From NCBI RefSeq assembly GCF_900090145.1, contig NZ_FMHI01000006.1, positions 62,001-126,000 on the forward strand: a stretch of 64,000 nt of DNA, given 5' to 3'. This DNA comes from Streptomyces sp. WMMB 322 (GTDB taxonomy: Bacteria; Actinomycetota; Actinomycetes; Streptomycetales; Streptomycetaceae). The notes beneath the pieces are model-generated. The model made no database searches. It was given only the letters and a program-made list of their open reading frames with translations, and had not been told where the DNA came from. The position numbers were made by a program, and so were the translations under genes. This document shows positions 1 through 11,180 of the stretch, in pieces (position 1 is the first letter of the stretch; each line of letters begins with the position of its first letter).

Positions 1-833
1 TCCGAGGCGAATTCCAGGGCTGAGCGGCCGAAGTCGAAACGCGAGCCCCACCCCCGCTGAACCCTGAAATAGCCCAGGGGTGCGCCGGTGTCGAACCCGA
101 CCCAGGCCAGGTACCCCAGGTATCCCAGCGGCGCCACGGCCGGCGCCGTCCACACCCGCCAGTCCCTGCGGGAGGCCGGCTCCCGCCACAGGGTGAGCGC
201 TGCCGCGCAGATGACCGCGAGGGCGACCGCGAAACCGTTCGGGCGCGAGAGCCCCGCGAGCACCGCCAGCGAGCCGGACCGGATCCAGCGGGAGGTGAGC
301 GCCGCATGGAGCGACCATGCGGCCGTCGCCGTCAGCAGGGACTCCGAGTAGGCCGTCGTCTGCACCACGGCGTTCGGCACTACGCCCCACAGAACCGCGA
401 GCCAGATCCCCGTGGTTCTGTCCCGTACGACCGTGCCGACGGCAAAAAGGCCCCACGCGGCGGCGAGTGCGGAGAGGGACGCCACGAGGATTCCCGCTTC
501 GCCGGCGGTGACGGGAAGGACCGTGGACAGGACGCGTTCCAGGCCGGGAAGGAGAGGAAAGAAGGCCCGGTCGTCGTACACGAATCCGGAGGCTCTGAGG
601 ACCGTTCCGTAGCCGTCCGTGGCGATGCGCGCGTACCACTTCGCGTCCCAGGCATTTCCCAGGACCGCTCCGAGGTGCTGCCCCTGCGTCCAGGCGTGGA
701 CCGCGACGGCCAGCATGCCGGTCAGGCGGATGGCCGCGTAGATGCCGAGGGCGGGCGCCGCCTGCGACAGCGCGAGGCTCGCCTGCCTGAACAGCCGGCT
801 CTCACGCTTCTCGCTCTCGGCCGGGTTGGCCAT
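1..833 (-). CDS. PIG-V/GT-C-like membrane mannosyltransferase (3' part missing)
   Basis: The gene runs off the left edge, so only its first 277 codons are present. It starts at ATG 833. A short charged N-terminus is followed by several hydrophobic segments (about residues 25-45, 108-135, 140-160 and 180-215). The first loop contains NAWDAKWYARIATDGY and then FFPLLPGLERVL, which resembles the luminal WDxxWYxxIAxxGY loop of PIG-V-like polyprenyl-phosphate-dependent mannosyltransferases. Such enzymes add mannose from a lipid donor on the outer face of the membrane. An NDP-sugar pyrophosphorylase and a GtrA-like protein follow upstream on the same strand, which fits glycan assembly. The acceptor cannot be inferred, and the C-terminus is unseen. 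Confidence 0.75.
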   Translation of the reverse strand, partial: MANPAESEKRESRLFRQASLALSQAAPALGIYAAIRLTGMLAVAVHAWTQGQHLGAVLGNAWDAKWYARIATDGYGTVLRASGFVYDDRAFFPLLPGLERVLSTVLPVTAGEAGILVASLSALAAAWGLFAVGTVVRDRTTGIWLAVLWGVVPNAVVQTTAYSESLLTATAAWSLHAALTSRWIRSGSLAVLAGLSRPNGFAVALAVICAAALTLWREPASRRDWRVWTAPAVAPLGYLGYLAWVGFDTGAPLGYFRVQRGWGSRFDFGRSALEFAS

Positions 834-1053
834 GGACCCTCCAGCGGGTGCTGTGACCGGTCAGGTTCACCGGCCCGCGACGCCCGGCAAGCCTTCCCGG
901 CCACGGCACCAGGCGGGCGCAACGCAGCCTCAGCGCGTCAGGCCCGGGCTTGTCGGGGCTCGGGGCCCGGAGCCTGATGCGGGCCCCGGGAACAACGCGC
1001 CGACGCAACTTGTGCGCACAGCAGTTGCCGGCGTCCCAGGAGTCGCGGCGCGC

Positions 1054-1803
1054 TCAGTGGACGGAGTTCCCTGCCCGCAGCCCCGGAGGCAGGGCCGCCT
1101 CCGACGACTCGATCTCCTTGGAGGCCTCGATCACGTCCTTGACGGTGTCGATCCCTCGCCAGTAGCCGGTCACCCGGTATCCGACGAGCCGCCCCTCCTC
1201 GGCCAGCCTCGGAAACGTGGTGTCCTCGTGGTCCCCCGTCGCGGGAAGGAGCCCGACCACATCCGGGTCGAAGACGTAGATCCCGGCATTGATCCAGTAC
1301 GGGAGCCGGGGTGACTGCGTGAACCCGCGGATCCGGTCTCCGTCGCCGAGGTCGGCGAGTCCCCAGCTCGAACGGTACGGCGACAGCGCGACGGTGACCG
1401 ACCCGCGTCGACGGGCGTGGTGCTCGGCGAGTTCCCCGAGGGGGAACGTCGTGATCACGTCGCCGTTCAGGGCGAAGAAGGGTGCGTCGGGCTCCGCGAG
1501 GTGCGCGGCCCCGAACTTGAGCGCTCCGCCCCGCCCCAGAGGCTCGCTCTCGACGGCGTACCGCACCGTCACGCCGAAGCCGGAGCCGTCGCCCACGTAG
1601 TCCGTGATCATCTCGTGCCTGTAGCCGCCGCTGATCGTCACGGACCGCACACCGTGCTCCGCGAGCCACGCGAGCTGGTGGCCGACGATGGGGGTGCCCG
1701 CCACCTTCACCATCGCCTTGGGCGCATCGTCCGTGTAGGGCCGCATGCGGGTGGCCCGGCCGCCCGCCAGTATCAGCGCCTGCGTCACCGAGGATCCGGA
1801 CAT
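1054..1803 (-). CDS. NDP-sugar pyrophosphorylase family nucleotidyltransferase
   Basis: The 249-residue protein matches the sugar-1-phosphate nucleotidyltransferase fold (RmlA/GlmU/ManC-like). The signature GGxxxRxxPxTxxxPK lies at residues 14-29, and the metal-binding NGD is at residues 113-115 (D115). Near the C-terminus IDTVKDV resembles the end of the catalytic core. There is no C-terminal left-handed beta-helix, so it is the short form typical of mannose- or glucose-1-phosphate activation. It would make an NDP-sugar in the cytoplasm for the neighbouring glycosyltransferase. The nucleotide (GTP, UTP or dTTP) and the sugar cannot be told from sequence alone. A 220-bp gap separates it from the downstream mannosyltransferase. 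Confidence 0.88.
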   Translation of the reverse strand: MSGSSVTQALILAGGRATRMRPYTDDAPKAMVKVAGTPIVGHQLAWLAEHGVRSVTISGGYRHEMITDYVGDGSGFGVTVRYAVESEPLGRGGALKFGAAHLAEPDAPFFALNGDVITTFPLGELAEHHARRRGSVTVALSPYRSSWGLADLGDGDRIRGFTQSPRLPYWINAGIYVFDPDVVGLLPATGDHEDTTFPRLAEEGRLVGYRVTGYWRGIDTVKDVIEASKEIESSEAALPPGLRAGNSVH

Positions 1804-1911
1804 CCTGCTTCCTCCGTCGTCTGGGTTCCGGGCTCGGCGCCCGGTGCGTTCCGTGAGGCAGCACCCCGGGTCGTACCGGTTGCTGCGGCGTCCGGGCAGA
1901 ATCCGATTCCG

Positions 1912-2394
1912 CTACCCGTCCGCCGGACTGCCGGCACGGCTGCCGACGGTGTCGGTCCGCGCCCGGAAGACCCAGGTCCGGTACGAGCAGAAGCGGAAGC
2001 ACGTGGCGACTGCGATTCCCAGCCCCTTGAAAAGGTTGCTCTGGAGGCCCGAGTTCCAGCCGAACCAGTTCGTCGCCGAGTAGAGCACCCCGTTCTCGAT
2101 CGCCAGGCCGACCACGCTGAACAGCACGAAGAAGGAGAATTCCCGGGCATGGCCCCTCCTTTGCCGGTCGCGGTAGGTGTAGTAGCGGAATCCGAGGTAG
2201 TTGGCGAATATGGCGGCGCTGGTTCCGGCGAAGCTGCACTTCTCCACGGTCAGCTGGGTTGCGGTCCGGCACAAATTGAAGACCGCGAAGTTCACCGCCA
2301 CTCCGAACCCGCCCACGACCGCGAACTTCGCGATCTCGTTCGCCAGTGCGGGTATCCGCGGACGTTTAGCACCTGGCGTTTTTCCTTCGGGCAT
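1912..2394 (-). CDS. GtrA family membrane protein
   Basis: The 160-residue protein has the four-helix GtrA layout. The N-terminal EIAKFAVVGGFGVAVNF (about residues 18-34) is the family hallmark, followed by a helix with ANYLGFRYYTYR (the NF/Y-x-WxF element of GtrA) and two more hydrophobic segments. GtrA proteins are thought to flip or handle polyprenyl-phosphate-linked sugars for cell-envelope glycosylation. An open frame continues upstream to 2571, but the ATG at 2394 gives the normal family length. Its place ahead of a nucleotidyltransferase and a GT-C mannosyltransferase on the same strand supports a shared glycan pathway. Confidence 0.85.
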   Translation of the reverse strand: MPEGKTPGAKRPRIPALANEIAKFAVVGGFGVAVNFAVFNLCRTATQLTVEKCSFAGTSAAIFANYLGFRYYTYRDRQRRGHAREFSFFVLFSVVGLAIENGVLYSATNWFGWNSGLQSNLFKGLGIAVATCFRFCSYRTWVFRARTDTVGSRAGSPADG

Positions 2395-3106
2395 GGGCAG
2401 TCCAGGGGCGTGTACCGGAAAGGGCACCTGTGGATGTTCTGCCGGGGCGCTGACGGCGGAGAACGCGGTCGGGCCCCGATGGGCCGGCCCGCCCGGCAGC
2501 GGCGCCCGGGCCGGCGAACCTGTGCGGTGCCTCACCCCCGGCGCGCGGAGACAATCCCGGGCAGGATCCACCGGTACTTCGCGGGCACAAGCGGTTCATC
2601 CGCACCGGCGGTCCGGACGCGATTTCTCATCGGGTGCTGCGTGCTGTGCTCTGTGCTCATGTTCTGCGTACGGGCGCGCGGAGACGCGGAATTTCGACTG
2701 GATGGTGTGCGTGTGGCCGGTTCCTGCACCGACCGCGGCCCCGGTGGAATTTCATGCATGGGGAATCGGTGGAGAGCCGGGCGGACGGCGGAGACAGCGC
2801 CGCTTCTTCCACCCGCTGCTCCCACCCGAATTCATTTCCGTCACTCGCCCATGCAAGCACGATTTCCACCGGGCCGCCCGGCGGGTGCGAGTTCGGGCGG
2901 CCGGGCGGGTGTCCACTCTCCGCTGCCGGACGTGCACGGGGAACCGGATCACGGCGCCGCGGTGCGGCCGGGGCCGGCCGGAGACCGCAATGACCTTGAT
3001 CTTCTCCGCGGGGGCCGTTCCCGTCACGGAAACAGCCGCGGTCCCACACCCGGTCTCGCGGCACCTCCTCGTCGGAACGGGGCACCGGCGCCGTACTCTC
3101 GGAAGC
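2395..3106. other. Non-coding stretch upstream of GtrA gene
   Basis: This stretch of about 710 bases has no open frame with convincing protein character; the frames present are Arg/Pro-rich composition artefacts. It must contain the promoter of the leftward glycan genes and, at its right edge, that of the small gene at 3107. No strong hairpin or repeat was seen. Confidence 0.4.
3094..3099 (+). promoter_or_regulatory. -10-like element, possible leaderless start
   Basis: TACTCT lies seven bases before the ATG at 3107. This is the spacing expected when transcription starts at or beside the start codon. No clear -35 hexamer was found. Confidence 0.35.
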
Positions 3107-3412
3107 ATGGTTGATCCTCAGAAGTCCGAGCCCGACGCCCTGTACGAGGACGCGAACCAGGGCGTGGAGGATGCCCGTCGGCACGTTCGCGAAGCATCGG
3201 CCGGAACGGACATCTCCCGGCTCGAGACAGCACTCGACGAACTGGAAGCCGCGCTCGCCCACCGTGAAGCCGCCCGCCTCCGGCCGCAGGACGACGACTG
3301 GCTGCTCACAGCCCTCGGCGCGGCGAACGCGATCGACCCTGAGTACCACGGCGAGACGGCGGACCGTCCTACGGACTCCCCGTCCCGTGCGAACGAGGAG
3401 GAACCCGACTGA
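3107..3412 (+). CDS. Small acidic hypothetical protein
   Basis: The 101-residue protein was not recognised. It is strongly charged and predicted to be helical: the middle (about residues 10-60) alternates acidic and basic residues with Leu/Ala heptad-like spacing (SRLETALDELEAAL), suggesting a short coiled coil. It is followed by a DDDW motif and a disordered acidic tail ending in NEEEPD. There is no signal peptide or membrane segment. The ATG at 3107 lacks a good ribosome site but sits seven bases after TACTCT, so it may be leaderless. Coding character is supported by the GC-rich third positions. It stands alone between two non-coding stretches. Confidence 0.65.
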   Translation: MVDPQKSEPDALYEDANQGVEDARRHVREASAGTDISRLETALDELEAALAHREAARLRPQDDDWLLTALGAANAIDPEYHGETADRPTDSPSRANEEEPD

Positions 3413-4034
3413 GCGCCGCCCCCAGCGTGAACAGACCCCGCGAGACGCCCCCGTCACGTGCCGGCAGCACCCAGGCCGTTCCGGTACAGGGAGTGACAGT
3501 GGCTTCTGACCGACTGCCGGTTCACCGTCGATCGGCTGCCATCCACTTCTGACCCGGCTGCATCCGCCCTCCGTACGCCCTGTGACCAGCTCGAACGCTG
3601 GCAACGGGGCTTTCTTGTGCATACAGGGGCCGTCAGCGCAGGACGGGGGTGCGCCGGGCTCGGGCCGGGAGGCGGGTGGGGACGGGTGGGGACGGGCCTG
3701 CACGTGCGGTCACGAGCGCCTCCCGGACGTGGCCGGACCACCGTCGTCTCCCGCAGGGACCGCCCCGGCTTCGGCTTCTGACCGCGGCACCTCCTGACCA
3801 CGCGGCGCCGCACCGGACCGCGCACCCAGGGGCTGTCTGACAGGAGGCGTGGCACCGCGCCGCCGGTGGCGGGCTTCTGCCACGTTCACCGGCCCGGCGC
3901 GGGCCCGGACGCCTCTCCCGCGAAGAGGCGGATGTGAAACCTGACAGGGCCGAGAAGCCGGCGGATTTGTCCAAGTTGAATGACGTGTCACATGCCACTT
4001 ACGTCGAACGGTGTGCGGCCGCTAGCGTGCCGTC
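3413..4034. other. Non-coding stretch before GNAT gene
   Basis: These roughly 620 bases show no credible gene; the frames seen are short and Arg/Pro/Ser-rich. The last 60 bases are less GC-rich and hold the presumed promoter of the acetyltransferase. Confidence 0.4.
4023..4028 (+). promoter_or_regulatory. -10-like element, leaderless geometry
   Basis: TAGCGT ends six bases before the ATG at 4035, and no Shine-Dalgarno sequence precedes that ATG. This suggests a leaderless mRNA. A matching -35 was not identified. Confidence 0.4.
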
Positions 4035-4745
4035 ATGACAGCGCGGGCCCCCGCTCCCGTGGCCTTGAACGGCCGGCACGTCATACTGGAGCCGCTCAGG
4101 ATCGATCACGTCCCGGACCTCTACGCCGCTCAGCGCGGCGTCGAGACGGACTGGGGCTGGCTGCCGGTGCTCGCGCCCCGGTCGCAGGCGGAGATGCGTC
4201 TCATAGTGGAGCAGCGTCTCGCCCAGCAGGCCGCCGGGGGCGCCTTCCTCTTCGCCGTGCTGGACGCCCGTACCCGGCGCGCCGCCGGCTGGATCGCCTA
4301 TCTCAACATCAACGTCATCGATCAGCGGGTGGACATCGGCTGGCACTGGCTCGGGGAGTCGCTGTCGGGCACGTACGCCACCGTGGAGATCCATCTGCTG
4401 CTCGTCCAGCACGCGTTCCACCTGGGTTTCTCGAGGGTGGAGTGGCAGCTCGACGACCTCGACCGTGCGGGGCACGACACGATGCTGCAGATCGGTGCGC
4501 TCCGTGAAGGGCTGTTGCGCCGGCACCAGAAGAGGCCCGACGGCACGTGGCGGGACACCGCTCTGTATGCGCTGCTCTCCCCCAGCCGCGCCGCCCCTCC
4601 CGGTCAGGCGCAGCTGGCGGTTCCCGCGGCCCCCGCTCCCGCCGCCCCGGCGGCGCCCTCCTGGCCGGCGCCGTCGCCGGTGCCGCCGCAGGGCATCCGG
4701 CCCCGCGTCGGGCTTCCGCCCGCGGGCCACCGGTACGGGCCGTGA
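4035..4745 (+). CDS. GNAT family N-acetyltransferase
   Basis: This 236-residue protein resembles the RimJ/RimL-type GNAT branch. It opens with a beta-strand, RHVILEPLRIDHVPDLYAA (residues 14-32), then EMRLIVEQRL and a core strand with AGWIAYLNIN and DIGWHWLGES (about residues 88-112), followed by GTYATVEIHLLLVQHAF. The last is the position where the acetyl-CoA pyrophosphate loop normally sits, although a clean Q/RxxGxG/A is not evident. About 50 Ala/Pro-rich residues form a disordered tail. It probably acetylates a small molecule or a protein N-terminus in the cytoplasm; the substrate is unknown. Confidence 0.82.
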   Translation: MTARAPAPVALNGRHVILEPLRIDHVPDLYAAQRGVETDWGWLPVLAPRSQAEMRLIVEQRLAQQAAGGAFLFAVLDARTRRAAGWIAYLNINVIDQRVDIGWHWLGESLSGTYATVEIHLLLVQHAFHLGFSRVEWQLDDLDRAGHDTMLQIGALREGLLRRHQKRPDGTWRDTALYALLSPSRAAPPGQAQLAVPAAPAPAAPAAPSWPAPSPVPPQGIRPRVGLPPAGHRYGP

Positions 4746-5174
4746 GGTCGCACCGCGAACGGCGGTGACCTGCGACGACCTGGGAGGGCCTGCGGTTGCC
4801 TGTGGGTGACCGCCCGGTCCGCCCCCGGCTACCCGCGTGCTCGCCCCGTCCGCGAACCGCCGCCGCCGAGCGGGCTGTTACCACCGAGCGGGCCGTTGCC
4901 GCCCCCGATCGTCCCGACCACCGGGGATCGTCCCGCGGATAGACGGCGCCTATCCGCTGATCGGCAACAGCTCTTTGACAGACCCGGTCCCGCGGAACAA
5001 GGCTGGAGCAGCCGCGGACAAGGCCGAACGCAGACAAGGGCGGCGATTTCCGGCCCGGCCCGGTTACGCCTCTTGAAGACGCGGCCACCGTGGCCTCGCC
5101 GGATCGCACCGGCCTCGACGGAGCGTCAGCGGCGCCGAGTTCGCGCCACACGCCAGAAGGGGACCGAGCAGACC
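4746..5174. other. Leader region of the molybdenum oxidoreductase
   Basis: An open frame runs through these 430 bases into the downstream gene, but its product would be a Pro/Arg-rich artefact. The family N-terminus starts at 5175. Two imperfect copies of a 17-18 base sequence beginning CCGAGCGGGC lie near 4866-4900. No other structure was seen. Confidence 0.35.
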
Positions 5175-7469
<2,295 letters not shown>

Positions 7470-7511
7470 AGCGGTCCCGGCACGGGGTGCGGCCCCGGCG
7501 GGGTCCGGCGG

Positions 7512-7907
7512 TCACTCGTCGAGGTCGACGCGCACGGACAGCAGGTTCGTCCCGAAGGCCCGTACCGCGGCGCTGTTGAGCCGCGGAAGGGTCTTCAGCC
7601 GGGCGACGGCGTCGTCCTCCGGGACGAGGTGGGCCGTGCCCGTGTGCCACCGCCCGTGGATGCGCACGCGGACGCGCGGGTCGGCCTGGATGTTGCGGAT
7701 GTACTGGGACCTGACCCCGTACTCGGAGACGAGCCAGAACTCGTTGCCGGTGCGGCGCCCGCCGACGGGGGTGCGGCGCGGCAGGCCGGAAGTGCGTCCG
7801 GTGGTCTCCAGGAGGACCTGGCCCGGCAGACGCGTCGTGACGGGGTTCCCGACCCGGCGCTGGAAGGCCGTGACCGCCTGGAACTTGAGCTCCTGATAGC
7901 GGGACAT
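7512..7907 (-). CDS. DUF385-type nitroreductase/quinone reductase (F420-dependent family)
   Basis: The 131-residue protein has the small split-barrel layout of deazaflavin (F420)-dependent nitroreductases. Visible pieces are LPGQVLLETTGRTSGLPRRTPV (about residues 27-48; the TTGRxSGxxRxTPV motif contacts the cofactor phosphate), FWLVSEYGVRSQYIRNIQADPRV and a C-terminal strand. Relatives reduce quinones, nitro compounds or F420-linked substrates in the cytoplasm. It is convergent with the molybdenum oxidoreductase, 42 bases away. Its promoter must lie in the 7908-8148 divergent region shared with the LuxR gene. Confidence 0.85.
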   Translation of the reverse strand: MSRYQELKFQAVTAFQRRVGNPVTTRLPGQVLLETTGRTSGLPRRTPVGGRRTGNEFWLVSEYGVRSQYIRNIQADPRVRVRIHGRWHTGTAHLVPEDDAVARLKTLPRLNSAAVRAFGTNLLSVRVDLDE

Positions 7908-8148
7908 CTGCTGCTGGTTCTCCTCTGGTCCGGCTTGTCCGCAAGGTGTCCATTCTCGTCTGCCGTGGTGCGTACTGCCCCACGGGGGCCGGGACTTGAC
8001 CGTACGGCAGCCGCCAAGTCAGGGCTCTGGTGCATTAGTACGAATACGTGATACATAGCGGGCACCGGCCATCGGTGGCATGTGCATCGCTCGCAGGCGG
8101 CCCGGTACGGCGAGGAGTTCGTGACGACTGGGCGAGGAGCGGCCTCTC

Positions 8149-10971
8149 GTGTGCGAGCAAGCGTGGCAGCGGCAGTTGGCGTGCGCGCCGGACGGCGGAC
8201 CGGCACGCCCGGCGCTGGTGCTGGTCGGGGCCGCGGCCGGTACGGGGAAGAGCGAACGGGTGCGGCGGCTGCTGGAGTCTCCCGACGCGAGAGCCGTGCC
8301 CCGGCTGGTCGTCGCGTTCGGCCCATCGGGTGCCGTGGACATCACCGATCCCGCCGCCTGCGTCTCCCATCCGTCCCTGGAAGCCTCACTCGCCTCGGTG
8401 CGGCCAGTGCTGCTGGTCGCCGAGGACCTGCACCACGCCGGCGAGCACGATCTCGGGCTGCTGCGCGGCCTGCTGCGCGAACCGCCCGCACGCCTCGTGG
8501 CGGTGCTGACGTACCGGCCGGAACAACTGCCGCGGCCGGGCCTGCCGTTGGGACGTGCGGTGGACTACCCGGCCCGGCTCTCCGTCACCCGCTGGGAGCC
8601 GCCTCCCCTGGACGAGCAGCAAGTACGCACACTGGCCGGGAAGTTGCTCGGCGCCCGGCGCTGCACCCAGGGCTTCGTCACACGGCTGCACCAGCGCTCG
8701 GCGGGCGTGCCGCAGGTCGTCGTGGATCTCCTGTGCACCCTGCGCGACGCGTGCGGCAGCCGCGAGCGGGGGCACTTCACCGCCGCGGACGTGGACGGGG
8801 CGGGGGTGCCGGTACGCCTGGCGGAACTGGTGCTGGAACGGCTGGGCACGCTCCCGGAGGCGTGCCGCCCGGTGGTCCGGGCGGCCGCGGTGCTCGGCGC
8901 TCCGGCGGGCGCCGGGGACCTGGCCACCGTGGCCGGGCTGTGCCGCGAGGCGGGGCACGAGGCGCTGGTCGCGGCCCTGAAGGCGTCGGTCCTGCGGGAG
9001 ACGGAGCAGGGACGGTACGGGTTCGCGGTGCCGATGGAGGCCACGGCCGTCTACGAGGAGCTGCCCGGCCCGGTGCGGGAGCAGCTGCACGAGCGCGCCG
9101 CGTCGATGCTCGCGGGCAGGACACCGGTCCCCTGGACTCAGGTCGCCCGCCACTGGAGGGGCGGCGGCCGTACGGAGGAGTGGCTGCGTGCCGCCGAACA
9201 CGTCGCGGACACCGGAGGCGACGGCGTCGGTGACGGTGCCGGAGACGGCGACGGCGACGGTCACGGCGGCCCCGACGGCACGTTCCCCGAGGACGAAGCC
9301 CGCTCGGCCCTGCTGGAGCAGGCGCTGGACGCAGGCGGTCTGCCGCCCGGACGAAGGGGCCGGCTGGCGCTGACGCTGGCCCGCGGCGCCATGCTGGTGC
9401 CGCGTTCGGAGGGTACGGCGAGTGCGTTGCGGCGCATCGTCGACGACCCGTCGCTTCCGGCGGGCGCCCGTGGCGAGGTGCGCCTCGAACTCGGCCTGCT
9501 GCTGCACGGCCAGAAGCGCCGGTTCCGTGAGGGGCGGGCCGAACTTCGCCTGGCGGCAGAGGAGTTGACGGAGCGGCCCGCTCTCGCCGCCCGCGCCTCG
9601 GCCGCGCTGGCCAACCCGTTCTTCCCCGGCCCCTCCCTCGATGAGTGCCTCGGCTGGCTGCGTCGCGCGGAGGAGGCGGCGCTCGCGTCCGGGGACCGGA
9701 CCGCGAGCACGGCGGTCGCGGTCTGCCGGGCGACGGTGCTGATGAACTTCGGTGACCCGGTGGCCTGGAGGCTGGTGGAGGAGCTGCCGCGGACCAGCCC
9801 GGACCGTGCGGGACGTCAGCAGGTGGCCCGGGGGCTGTGCAACACGGCCAACGGCGCGGTGCACCTCGGCCATCACCGCCGCGCCGGTGAACTCCTCGCA
9901 CAGGGCGTTGAGTTGGCGGTACGCAGCGGCGCACCGTTCCTGGAGCGGCTGGGTCGCGGCACGGCCCTGTTCCGCGACTGGCTCACGGGCCGCTGGGACG
10001 GTCTCGCTGAGCGGTGCACCGTGCTCGTCGCGGAGGACGGCGTCGCGAACGACGCCCGGGTGGTTCTCGCGATGCTCGCACTGGCGAAGGGCGAATGGGC
10101 CTCGGCTGAGGACTGGCTGCCGCGCCCCGCCCCGTCGCCGCAGGACCTCCGGGACGGCGAACCGTGGAACCCGTGCGGGCCGGAAGAGGCCTGGGAGACG
10201 TGCGAGGCACCCGTCGCGGCCACGGCGGCAGCCGCGTACGTCCGTCTGCACCTCGTCCGCCAGGACGTCGACTCGGCGCGGCGGACGGCCGATTCGGCGT
10301 GGTCGTGGCTGCGGAGGAAGGGCGTGTGGGTCTGGGGCGCGGCCCTCGCGCCCTGGGTGGTCGAGGCCCGCATCCGGGCCGGCCGGCCGGCCGCGGCCCG
10401 CGCGGCGGCCGAGGAATTCGCGGACGGCCTGTCGGGGCGGGACGCCCCCGCGGCGACGGCGGCGCTGCTGTGGTGCCGGGCCCTGCTCGCGGAGGCGGCG
10501 GGCGAAGCGCAAGCGGCGTCCGGACAGTTCGAGGAAGCGGCCGCCGCGTACGCACGGCTGCCGAACCCTTACGCCTCGGCCCTGATGACCGAGAGCGCGG
10601 GACGCTGCGCCTTCGTCCCGGGCGGCGACCCGGAGGCGGGCGCCCGGAGCCTCGCGGAGTGCGTGGAGCGGCTGGCGGACCTCGGCGCGGTGTGGGACGC
10701 CGCGAGGGTGCGGGCGACGCTGCGTGCGCACGACCCCGCCGCGGGACGGCGCCGCTCCCCGGGGCGGCCCTCGTACGCGGAACGGATGTCCCCGCGAGAG
10801 GGGGAGGTGGCCGAACTGGCCGCCACCGGACTGACGAACAGGGAGATCGCCGCCACGCTCCATCTGTCTCCGCGGACGGTGGAACAGCACGTGGCGCGGG
10901 CGATGCGCAAGCTCGGCATCAGCTCGCGTCAGGCCCTGGCCCGGCGGGCGGAGTCGGCGGGGTGCTCCTGA
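8149..10971 (+). CDS. LAL-type LuxR regulator with AAA ATPase domain (copy 1)
   Basis: The 940-residue protein is a large ATP-binding LuxR-family regulator. A Walker A motif, GAAAGTGKS, is at residues 28-36, and LLVAEDLHHAG further on is a Walker B candidate. A TPR-like helical middle occupies most of the rest. The C-terminal LuxR helix-turn-helix starts near residue 880 (SPREGEVAELAATGLTNREIA) with the recognition helix in LSPRTVEQHVARAM. A Gly/Asp-rich low-complexity linker lies at about residues 353-377. The GTG at 8149 follows a GAGGAG stretch. Such proteins are pathway or sugar-use activators (MalT, PikD type), but the target is not apparent. The flanking promoter region is shared with the divergent nitroreductase. 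Confidence 0.88.
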   Translation: MCEQAWQRQLACAPDGGPARPALVLVGAAAGTGKSERVRRLLESPDARAVPRLVVAFGPSGAVDITDPAACVSHPSLEASLASVRPVLLVAEDLHHAGEHDLGLLRGLLREPPARLVAVLTYRPEQLPRPGLPLGRAVDYPARLSVTRWEPPPLDEQQVRTLAGKLLGARRCTQGFVTRLHQRSAGVPQVVVDLLCTLRDACGSRERGHFTAADVDGAGVPVRLAELVLERLGTLPEACRPVVRAAAVLGAPAGAGDLATVAGLCREAGHEALVAALKASVLRETEQGRYGFAVPMEATAVYEELPGPVREQLHERAASMLAGRTPVPWTQVARHWRGGGRTEEWLRAAEHVADTGGDGVGDGAGDGDGDGHGGPDGTFPEDEARSALLEQALDAGGLPPGRRGRLALTLARGAMLVPRSEGTASALRRIVDDPSLPAGARGEVRLELGLLLHGQKRRFREGRAELRLAAEELTERPALAARASAALANPFFPGPSLDECLGWLRRAEEAALASGDRTASTAVAVCRATVLMNFGDPVAWRLVEELPRTSPDRAGRQQVARGLCNTANGAVHLGHHRRAGELLAQGVELAVRSGAPFLERLGRGTALFRDWLTGRWDGLAERCTVLVAEDGVANDARVVLAMLALAKGEWASAEDWLPRPAPSPQDLRDGEPWNPCGPEEAWETCEAPVAATAAAAYVRLHLVRQDVDSARRTADSAWSWLRRKGVWVWGAALAPWVVEARIRAGRPAAARAAAEEFADGLSGRDAPAATAALLWCRALLAEAAGEAQAASGQFEEAAAAYARLPNPYASALMTESAGRCAFVPGGDPEAGARSLAECVERLADLGAVWDAARVRATLRAHDPAAGRRRSPGRPSYAERMSPREGEVAELAATGLTNREIAATLHLSPRTVEQHVARAMRKLGISSRQALARRAESAGCS

Positions 10972-11010
10972 GCGCCGCCACGGCCGCCCGCTTCCCGCCG
11001 CGTGGCGGCG

Positions 11011-11076
11011 GAACGGCGGCGGAACGGCGGCGGAACGGCGGCGGAACGGCGGCGGAACGGCGGCGGAACGGCGGCG
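11011..11076. repeat. Six perfect tandem copies of an 11-bp unit
   Basis: The unit GAACGGCGGCG is repeated six times without a mismatch. The array lies 40 bases after the LuxR stop codon, and its last bases merge into the left arm of the terminator hairpin at 11073. It is not coding. The period is close to one DNA helical turn. Confidence 0.9.
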
Positions 11077-11115
11077 GCGGGCAGGTGCGCGTTCGCCGCG
11101 CACCTGCCCGCCGCC
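11073..11115. terminator. Bidirectional terminator hairpin, 19-bp stem
   Basis: Arms 11073-11091 and 11097-11115 are perfectly complementary around the 5-base loop TTCGC. There is no U-tract, as is common in actinomycetes. It lies between the rightward LuxR gene and the leftward protease gene and probably serves both. Confidence 0.85.
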
Positions 11116-11180
11116 TGTCGCGTCGTCTCACCCTGCGGCCCCGCACGGGCACGGGAGCGGGCGGACGGCGCCGGTACCGG

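Noticed and set aside
4806..5174. N-terminal extension of the molybdenum oxidoreductase frame
   Set aside because: Pro/Arg-rich, no ribosome site; family N-terminus begins at 5175.
11011..11076. CRISPR array
   Set aside because: Repeats are only 11 bp and directly abutting, without spacers or cas genes.
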